Origin: Balanoglossus misakiensis
Taxonomy: Eukaryota > Hemichordata
NCBI GenBank assembly: GCA_040954595.2
Contig: CM082584.2
Span: 496,001-560,000, forward strand
DNA length: 64,000 nucleotides
Direction of reading: 5' to 3'
Shown one piece after another: positions 57,419-64,000 of the stretch. The number at the start of each line of letters is the position of its first letter. Positions within the stretch are counted from its first letter, which is position 1. The position numbers and the translations under genes were made by a program. The notes beneath the pieces were generated by a model. That model did no database searches. It had not been told where the DNA came from and saw only the letters and a list, made by a program, of their open reading frames with translations.

Positions 57419-58189
57419 ATGGCAACACAAAGGAAATCTGTCACCGGTGAATCCACAGTTCCATTAGACATTGAGCGACAGATGAAAGCAAAGTACCTGG
57501 ATCGAGTAAACGACATGTCTCCACAAGAACTGAAATCATTCAGCAAATGGCCACTTGTCAAAGAGTTAAATGCCGAAATGACGCTCCTGCTACCTAATGT
57601 TGAAGCCGATCCCATTAAAAAGGTATGCCACTACATCGGAAACGCCTTGAATAACCGTGTCCAACAGCGCCTGGCAGAGGTAAGCCGTCCATCGTCACCG
57701 CCTTCTGCCAACTATGTCATTGACATGGTTACCTCTCCTATAAAGTCGCTAGTGAGAAGCTTTAGTCACAGCAACTCCGAAGTTGATTCGTCTGATATTA
57801 CCCTGGAATCCGACAATGTTGAATCAACCCAGCGACCACCAAAAGCTGGTAAGAAAACCCCACGCAAGTCAAAGAAAAAGCGTCAAGCGGAAAAGAATCG
57901 TCAACAAAAATCACCCGGCACTGAATGTTACTGTACTGAAAACTGCAAACTTGATAGATCGGGTAATGGTGAAATGATTCGGTGCAGCTTGTGTTATAGC
58001 TGGTTTCACCTAAAGTGCATAAATGTTGAAAATGAGGAACTGAACCGCTATTTCTGGCCATGCCATGACTGTAGACGTCTGTCACATTCCGTCACTGCAC
58101 TGAATAATCAAATTTCTGAATTTAAGGACACCAATGAATACCTACACGATATATGTACTCATCCGCTACGAAAGAAAACGCTGAATTAA
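57419..58189 (+). CDS. LINE ORF1, N-terminal part with PHD finger
   Basis: ATG 57419 (context AAGATGG) is preferred to the upstream non-ATG opening at 57350. After a ~130-residue lead with Ser-rich and Lys-rich stretches (KKTPRKSKKKRQ) comes a C4HC3 PHD-type finger: CYCTENC, MIRCSLCYSWFHLKC and FWPCHDC (57925-58070). PHD fingers occur in ORF1 of many CR1-type LINEs and may bind histones or nucleic acid. A coiled coil starts at LNNQISEFKD and is cut off by the stop at 58189. It resumes in the next frame at 58153, so the two frames were probably one ORF1 before a one- or two-base indel near 58150. Confidence 0.82.
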   Translation: MATQRKSVTGESTVPLDIERQMKAKYLDRVNDMSPQELKSFSKWPLVKELNAEMTLLLPNVEADPIKKVCHYIGNALNNRVQQRLAEVSRPSSPPSANYVIDMVTSPIKSLVRSFSHSNSEVDSSDITLESDNVESTQRPPKAGKKTPRKSKKKRQAEKNRQQKSPGTECYCTENCKLDRSGNGEMIRCSLCYSWFHLKCINVENEELNRYFWPCHDCRRLSHSVTALNNQISEFKDTNEYLHDICTHPLRKKTLN

Positions 58190-59262
58190 AGGAGGAACTT
58201 CTCAAGCTCCGTGACGTAAATGCCGACCTGAAAATGAGACTACATACGGAACTGACTAAACAAAGTAACCGTCCGGAGGTAAGATCTCTAGGTACACAAA
58301 CTAGTGATGATATGATCCAGACAGATGAGTCTCATGTCAGAGAGCAGCGTACACAAGACCAAACATTATTCGTTGGGGACTCGTTACTTCGTTTCATATC
58401 CCCAGTAAATCACAATGCTACAGTGGAAGCTATTCCAGGTGCTACGATTAATGACATTCATGCTAACCTGTCTGCTAAATGCAACGACAAATACAGGGAA
58501 ATATATCTCCAAGTAGGAACAAATGACATCAGTAAGATGATTCCAACGGGTGATATCATAGCAAGCTACCTGGATTTGATAAAACTCGCCAAAACCTTGT
58601 CAAATGATCGAGTCATCGTTCTCAGCATTCCGCCTCGGACAGACACTACTGATGTTCAACCAAAAATAGATGAAGTTAACAATGAGCTTGCTTTGCTGTG
58701 CCAACGGGAAAACGTCAATTTCATTGACAACGATGGTACCTTCAAATTCCGTAATAACACAATTGATGCGTCTACACTCTATCGAGACGGCATTCACCTA
58801 AGTGTCAAAGGCATTCGTATTATGTTGACGAATGCTGGTCTCGAACAACTGTTCACACCGGGCAAATTTCAACGTCGAAGATGGGATAACCAATCGTCTA
58901 CTCGCCCGGACGAATTTCAACGTCGAAGATGGGATAACCAATCGTTTACTCGCCCGGACGAATTTCAACGTCGAAGATGGGATAACCAATCGTTTACTCG
59001 CCCTGGGCCAGCAGTTCAACGGCAGAGATACGAAAACACTTTTCTCAGCAGAAGACCGGAACAACATGTCGTAACCAACAGAAACCCAAACGCCGGTCGT
59101 ATGTTCTCGCAGCGTAACTTCTCGCAACCCGCAACAAATGTCAAATGTTTCAACTGCGGAGAGGATGGTCACGTGAGTCGTGTTTGTCGACATGGTGCAG
59201 CGGTAACTTGCTGGTCATGTGGCACTCAAGGGCACAAGTCAAAGAACTGTACCCGCGCCTGA
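58153..59262 (+). CDS. LINE ORF1, C-terminal part: coiled coil, SGNH esterase, two CCHC knuckles
   Basis: Begins with a heptad-like coiled coil (ENAELKEELLKLRDVNADL). The SGNH hydrolase fold follows, with GDSLLR (nucleophile Ser, block I), VGTND (block III) and DGIHLSVKG (block V, catalytic Asp and His). An esterase of this type is a mark of CR1/L2-like ORF1, possibly acting on membrane lipids. Next come three tandem 16-residue repeats of the form FQRRRWDNQSxTRPDE (58866-59008) and two zinc knuckles, CFNCGEDGHVSRVC and CWSCGTQGHKSKNC. TGA 59260-59262 ends the frame. ORF2 lies downstream in the same frame. The ATG at 58153 may be only internal to a once longer ORF1. Confidence 0.88.
   Translation: MYSSATKENAELKEELLKLRDVNADLKMRLHTELTKQSNRPEVRSLGTQTSDDMIQTDESHVREQRTQDQTLFVGDSLLRFISPVNHNATVEAIPGATINDIHANLSAKCNDKYREIYLQVGTNDISKMIPTGDIIASYLDLIKLAKTLSNDRVIVLSIPPRTDTTDVQPKIDEVNNELALLCQRENVNFIDNDGTFKFRNNTIDASTLYRDGIHLSVKGIRIMLTNAGLEQLFTPGKFQRRRWDNQSSTRPDEFQRRRWDNQSFTRPDEFQRRRWDNQSFTRPGPAVQRQRYENTFLSRRPEQHVVTNRNPNAGRMFSQRNFSQPATNVKCFNCGEDGHVSRVCRHGAAVTCWSCGTQGHKSKNCTRA
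58866..59008 (+). repeat. Three tandem 48-bp repeats inside ORF1
   Basis: TTTCAACGTCGAAGATGGG starts each copy, at 58866, 58914 and 58962. Copies differ by one or two bases and keep the frame. They lengthen a basic, Arg-rich linker between esterase and zinc knuckles. Confidence 0.92.
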
Positions 59263-59415
59263 GAAGCCGGCCATGATGAGTGTGCCGAAAATACTACTAG
59301 TCATGGTGACATCACATCAACTTCACCGAAACCACATGTTGATCCTACTGCGAACTCCAGTAGTCACCCATTTCATGATCTCACTACTTCAAAAGGTATA
59401 CGTATTGGTTTTTAG

Positions 59416-62277
59416 AACATTCAACATTTAACCAACAAGATTGATGAATTGCGCTTAAAATTGAACAATAACATTAAACCTTTCGATGTTCTTATTTTGA
59501 GTGAAACATTTCTCAGTGACCTTCATTGTGATGCAGATTTTATCATTAATGGGTACGAATCATGCAGAAAAGACAGGTCAACTGGACCTGGTGGTGGCCT
59601 TCTCGCTTATGTTAACTCGAATTTCACCTTCAAACGCAGGCATGATCTTGAAAACTGTAATACCGAGGTCATCATAATTGAACTGTCTATTAATTACGCC
59701 CGTCCAATCTTTGTAATTGGTATTTATAGACCACCTAGTTCAACTCTTTCTGTTGACAAAGTTATTGAGAGTATTATCGAATCTGTTTATTTAGAAAACA
59801 AAGAAATGATTGTATTGGGTGATTTTAACTTCAACCTCCTGAGTCCAAATGGGAGGAATAGCTATCTGTATAAGTGTATGGAATCTATGAATTTTAGTCA
59901 ACTCGTCACCACTGTAACTCGCCCCATATCGGGAACCTTGCTTGATCACATTTATGTAAATAGTCCTAGTAACATTTCGAGAACCTGTATCCCTAAGGTT
60001 GGTCTTTCCGACCACTATCCTGTTTGTGTTATACGACGTTACCATGCCAACAATTGTAATACGGGCTCACATATTTATGTTACCAGTAGGCATTTTCGAA
60101 ACTTTCATGCAAACAGCTTTATCGATGACTTAAACTCTGCTTTTGAGTCTTATTGTCATACAGACGATGTAAATACTGCGTTTATGGACTGGGCAACTTT
60201 TTTTAATGACATCTGCAATACGCATGCACCAAGAGTTGTTCGAAGGGTGAAGCGGCTACGACAACCACCATGGTTTTCTTCGGAGATTTTGGAGCTAATT
60301 CATGTTAGAGACTTTCATCTCGATAAAGCCGTGCGTTCCAACTCGCATGATGACTGGAGTATGTATAGAACACTAAGAAATAAGGTAGTTCACTTTATAA
60401 CCACCGAGAAGCGTCGCTACTATAGAAGTATTTTTTCTGCAAATTCCAGTAATCCAACTGTTGTATGGCGTACTGTACATGACATTCTTTCAAATGATAA
60501 CGCCTGTTCGCAAAGTCCTCGCATCACTTCCAATAACAGAACACTGTCGAATCACAAAGACATTGCAGATGCCTTCAATGATTATTTCACCAGTATTGTT
60601 GTTGAGTACCGCCAAAGTCTTCCTGGCCACTCAGATTTGGCAATCACGAAAACGTGGGTTAATTCACAAATGAGCCCAAATTTACCTTCTTTTCAGCTGC
60701 CCCAAATCCCATTTAATTTTGTGATGGAGCAACTAGCATCGTTAGATGCTACCAAATCTCATGGTTTTGACAATGTCTCCCCCAAACTTCTTAAAATCGG
60801 GGCAAATAGTATAGCGGGTCGCATTACTAATATGTTCAATTTGTCAATAACGAATGGTACTTTCCCTGATTGCTTTAAATGTGCCAGAGTTGTACCCATA
60901 CATAAGAACGGGCCGAAACATGTTATTAGTAATTACAGGCCCATATCAATCTTGCCTGCTTTATCAAAGATACTTGAGAGACACGTTTATAACAGTCTGT
61001 ACACTTATCTACAGAATAATAAGTTAATTATGAGTTCGCAGTCGGGTTTCAGACGCTTTCATTCATGTAATACCGCATTGCTGAAGCTTACAGATCAACT
61101 TTTAAGAAATATTGATAATGGTCTGTACAATGGCCTAATGTATCTTGACTTATGTAAGGCCTTTGACTTGGTCGATCATGATATTCTTTTAAGGAAATTG
61201 TCCATTTACGGTGTTAATGATGTATCTTTAAAATGGTTTCGTTCATATCTCTCGAATAGATGTCAATTTGTCAGTTACATGGGTGAGGAATCAAAGACTT
61301 TACCTGTTGTTTGTGGTGTTCCACAAGGTTCCATTTTAGGACCTCTTTTGTTTTTAATTTTCATTAATGATTTACCTTTGAGTCTCAGCATGGGCAACAT
61401 TGATATGTTTGCTGATGATCAAACACTTTGTGTCTCTGGCATCTCTATTAATGAGGTTGGTACAAAACTTCAAGAGGACGTTTTACCAATTTCCACATGG
61501 GTTTCAAATAATGCCATGTCAATTAACACCACCAAGACAAAATGGATGATTGTTGCCTCTCGCCCAAAGGTTAATAATGTGTCCGAGCACAGTGTCACTC
61601 CCAATATTAGGATCAATAATACTTGCATTTCTTGTGTTTCTTCTCACACACTTCTTGGAATAGAGATTGACAATGCTTTAACATGGGATACTCATATAGA
61701 TAACTTAAGTAGAAAATTGTCAATGCGGATTGGGGTACTGAGGAAATTGCGACCTTTGACCCCAAGGCATACTCTTATGTTGGTTTATAATGCTATTTTC
61801 CTTTCTATAATTGATTACTGTTGCACTGTTTGGGGCAACACATCAAAAACCAATCTACAGAGAATTTATAAACTTCAGAAAAGAGCCGGCAGAGTAATTT
61901 TAGGAGTAGACATTACATTTCCTTCTCGTTCTCTTCTGACAACTCTTCATTGGTTGCCCATTGATATTAGAATTGAGTATTTCATTGCTGTTCAAACTTT
62001 CAAGATACTACATGGCCTGGCGCCTGATTATTTAAATGAATTTTCCTATGTTTCTGAGATGTACAATTTTACCACTAGATCTGTCAGCAACGCTAATTTG
62101 TATGTGCCCACTTTTAAAACAGCAACTGGGCAAAGGTCTTTTATGTATCGAGCAACAAATATCTGGAACAATATTCCCCTGTCTATAAGAAGCATATACA
62201 GTCTGTCACAGTTCAAGTCACAACTACGTAACTTTTTTCACACTAAATTTATAAATGAAGGTTCATCACTTGATTAG
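59416..62277 (+). CDS. LINE ORF2: AP-like endonuclease and reverse transcriptase
   Basis: Open from just after a TAG at 59413 to 62277; no ATG lies before the endonuclease core. The frame upstream of the TAG is open back to the ORF1 stop (59260) and reads GIRIGF just before it, then NIQHLTNKIDEL after it. That is the usual start of a CR1-type endonuclease, so the TAG is probably a mutation. Endonuclease blocks are SETFL, GIYRPP, GDFNFN, LLDHIYV and LSDHYPV. RT blocks are KSHGFDNVSP, NYRPISILP, SQSGFRR, YLDLCKAFDLVDH, GVPQGSILGPLLF and catalytic FADD (61408-61419). The C-terminal LQKRAGRVILG and LHWLPIDIRIEY region is typical of the CR1/L2 group. Confidence 0.92.
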   Translation, partial: NIQHLTNKIDELRLKLNNNIKPFDVLILSETFLSDLHCDADFIINGYESCRKDRSTGPGGGLLAYVNSNFTFKRRHDLENCNTEVIIIELSINYARPIFVIGIYRPPSSTLSVDKVIESIIESVYLENKEMIVLGDFNFNLLSPNGRNSYLYKCMESMNFSQLVTTVTRPISGTLLDHIYVNSPSNISRTCIPKVGLSDHYPVCVIRRYHANNCNTGSHIYVTSRHFRNFHANSFIDDLNSAFESYCHTDDVNTAFMDWATFFNDICNTHAPRVVRRVKRLRQPPWFSSEILELIHVRDFHLDKAVRSNSHDDWSMYRTLRNKVVHFITTEKRRYYRSIFSANSSNPTVVWRTVHDILSNDNACSQSPRITSNNRTLSNHKDIADAFNDYFTSIVVEYRQSLPGHSDLAITKTWVNSQMSPNLPSFQLPQIPFNFVMEQLASLDATKSHGFDNVSPKLLKIGANSIAGRITNMFNLSITNGTFPDCFKCARVVPIHKNGPKHVISNYRPISILPALSKILERHVYNSLYTYLQNNKLIMSSQSGFRRFHSCNTALLKLTDQLLRNIDNGLYNGLMYLDLCKAFDLVDHDILLRKLSIYGVNDVSLKWFRSYLSNRCQFVSYMGEESKTLPVVCGVPQGSILGPLLFLIFINDLPLSLSMGNIDMFADDQTLCVSGISINEVGTKLQEDVLPISTWVSNNAMSINTTKTKWMIVASRPKVNNVSEHSVTPNIRINNTCISCVSSHTLLGIEIDNALTWDTHIDNLSRKLSMRIGVLRKLRPLTPRHTLMLVYNAIFLSIIDYCCTVWGNTSKTNLQRIYKLQKRAGRVILGVDITFPSRSLLTTLHWLPIDIRIEYFIAVQTFKILHGLAPDYLNEFSYVSEMYNFTTRSVSNANLYVPTFKTATGQRSFMYRATNIWNNIPLSIRSIYSLSQFKSQLRNFFHTKFINEGSSLD

Positions 62278-62450
62278 ATTTCATGAATGTTTCCGCCATT
62301 GCGACTTGATTTGATTTTTTCAGTGTTTTTTTTTTCCTTGTTGTATTCATTCTCATTTTGCCTTTGAGGGCTCTGTTGTATATTACAATTCTACTTTGTA
62401 ACACAGACTACCCTCTTTAAATAAAGCATAATAATAATAATAATAATAAT
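62278..62450 (+). terminator. LINE 3' UTR, AATAAA and (TAA)n tail
   Basis: AATAAA at 62420-62425 is followed by about eight TAA units to the satellite junction. GAGGG (62366) and CCCTC (62411) with partly pairing CTGTT and AACAG-like sequence between them may form the 3' stem-loop used by CR1/L2 RTs. Confidence 0.75.
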
Positions 62451-63963
62451 AAACACCGACGTTAGTTGGGGGCACGGCCTGCAGTACTGCCGGGTAACCT
62501 GACATCGGCGTACCGCATATAATGTAGGGGGGGGGGGGACAGAACGGTTCAATACTACATTTATTAGATATCAGCTAATTTTGGACAATCATCTAAAATC
62601 TAAATCATTTTTTCATATTTGGTTATCTGATGATGTATGAAATTTCCATTATATGTAAAAATGGTGCTGATTATAAAAAATGCACTCTGAATGAGCTGAT
62701 TTAATACAAAATTGCGTTTTATTCGTTTTTGCACCAAAAAGGTCATTTTTAGGCAAAACATTCTTTATTTTTTTAATTCGGTGACCTGATCATATATAAA
62801 CAATTGCTTGTATGTTAAAAGTTTTTATGACTTTTAAAAGCAGTGACACTGGCGGCATTCAACACGAAAATAACAATTTTAGCCACAATTTGGTCAAAAT
62901 GGTAAATTTTTGAAAATTACAAAAATACCTGTTTTCTACATTTTTGGAAATCTGATGGAGTATAGAATGCTCTTCGTATATATATATCGATACAAATTCC
63001 ACAAAAAACGGCTAATTTGGCTCACTGCAGACAAAATTGCGTTTTACCAAATTTTCCTTGAAAATGTCATTTTTAGAAAAAAAAATAAAAAAACCTTTGT
63101 TTTTCGAATTTGGTGCCCTGATCATATATGACATGTTGATTATATGTTAAAACTTTCGACCACTCCAAAAATGCAGAGATATTGACGGAATTCAAGAAAA
63201 AATAGCCATTTTGGCCATATTTTGACAAAAATGGTAAATTTTTTAAAAATCATAAAAAATTAACTCTTTTCTTCATTTTCGGAAATATTATGGATAATGA
63301 AGTGTCGTTCTTTTGTAAAAAGTGCTGCAAATTCCAGAAAACGCGGTATAAATTGAATCACCCAAGACAAAATTACCATTTTCGACTTTTTTTCGAAAAA
63401 TTGTCTTTTTTACAAAATAAATAAGAATAAATTCTTTTCTTAGTTTCAAACGGGTAGAGATACTTTCCACACGGGTTTTCTTACATTGAATTTCCGTTCA
63501 TCAACTCAGATTTCCTACAGCATAAGTCGGCTAAAACCCCGGCACTCTAGAGCAGAAACACGCGTACAGAGATCACGTTGATCAAGTCAGATTTCCTACG
63601 GCATGGCTTGGCTAAAGCCCTGGCACTCTAGAGCAGAAACACGCGTACAGAGACCACGTTGATCTACTCACATTTCCTTCGGCCTGGCACGGCTGATGCC
63701 CCGGCACTATATATAGGACACAGACTGGCGTAAGTTAACAACGGTAATCACGTCGGGTTTCCTACGGCCTGGCTCAGCTGAAGCCCCGGCACTCTAGAGC
63801 AGAAACAGGCGTACATTGACCACGTTGATCAAGTCAGATTTCCTACGGCGTGACTCGGCTGGTGCACCGGCTCTATATGACACAGACTGGCGTAAGTTAT
63901 CAACGGTGATTACGTCGGATTTCCTACTGCCTGGTTTAGCTGAAGCCCCGGCACTTTAGAGCG

Positions 63964-64000
63964 AGACGTTCTTTGCCGAGTAGGATGCTGTCAGACAACG
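63964..64000. other. Non-satellite sequence at the window edge
   Basis: After TTTAGAGCG the satellite would continue GAAACACGCG on this strand; instead it reads AGACGTTCTTTGCCGAG and onward without match to any unit. This is either the end of the array or the start of another insertion. Too short to identify. Confidence 0.7.

Larger units (their letters stand above)
57071..62450 (+). mobile_element. CR1/L2-like non-LTR retrotransposon, 5.4 kb, (TAA)n tail
   Basis: Flanks GGCGTTTC and AAACACCG join perfectly as in other units, so borders are exact: nothing of the target is duplicated or lost. ORF1 has a PHD finger, coiled coil, SGNH esterase and two CCHC knuckles; ORF2 has endonuclease and RT. 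This combination and the short-tandem-repeat tail are those of the CR1/L2 group. Defects are an ORF1 frameshift near 58150 and a stop codon at 59413 in the first residues of the endonuclease domain. The first 36 bp are a copy of internal ORF2 sequence. Confidence 0.92.
56969..63963 (-). repeat. Satellite unit 23, inverted, split by a CR1/L2-like LINE, incomplete
   Basis: Linker sequence at 56969-57070 continues at 62451. The AT zone spans about 62570-63500, and a shortened 81-bp zone runs to about 63963. The one-T-short GTATTTTTGTAATTTT and the CATATAATC variant resemble unit 18, the next expected mirror partner. The satellite stops in the middle of an 81-bp copy. Confidence 0.9.

Noticed and set aside
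58798-59193. 131-codon minus-strand frame in the CR1/L2-like LINE
   Set aside because: Lies opposite the esterase and tandem-repeat region of ORF1; its own repeats only mirror the 48-bp repeats.

Overview
This is eukaryotic, probably invertebrate, repeat-rich chromosomal DNA with no host gene that I can support. The clues are LINEs with tails and target-site duplications, a BEL/Pao LTR element, and a large nested satellite. The species cannot be read from the sequence. Retroelement types of this kind are common in marine invertebrates and lower deuterostomes, so that is only a guess.

The backbone is a tandem satellite with a unit of about 2.04 kb, phased here on a conserved site beginning TTCGGTTTGCCCGAC. 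Each unit has three zones. The first is about 11 subrepeats of 81 bp in two strictly alternating types, giving a 162-bp dimer. The second is an AT-rich zone of about 0.9 kb made of about 2.5 diverged copies of a 330-337 bp subrepeat. The third is a linker of about 220 bp with a C-homopolymer of variable length. Units run in + orientation from 1 to 51086 and in - orientation from about 54040 to about 63963. Between about 34.2 and 46.4 kb they form an A-B-A-B higher-order pattern (4.08 kb) with an 8.16-kb block duplication on top.

Five insertions interrupt the array. (1) 1826-5892 is a 4.07-kb TIR element with a TA target duplication and no transposase; both ends carry arrays of 18-bp imperfect palindromes, and on the left 16 of them recur every 32 bp. 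(2) 10480-10666 is a 5'-truncated LINE tail ending in (TAA)n. (3) 21595-28396 is a nearly full-length L1/Tx1-like LINE with a 13-bp target duplication, poly(A), ORF1 with zinc knuckles, ORF2 with endonuclease and RT, one frameshift, and an unexplained 1.5 kb inside ORF1. (4) 51087-54039 is a 5'-truncated BEL/Pao element (- strand) with its 3' LTR, RT and RNase H but no integrase core; it lies at the centre of an inverted duplication of the satellite. (5) 57071-62450 is a CR1/L2-like LINE (PHD, SGNH esterase and CCHC in ORF1; endonuclease and RT in ORF2) with a (TAA)n tail, no target duplication and a 36-bp patch of its own ORF2 at its 5' end.

The genes do not form a host pathway. They are the replication machinery of separate retroelements, each broken in at least one place. 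The main interest is structural: the nested satellite, the fold-back inversion and the periodic palindrome arrays.
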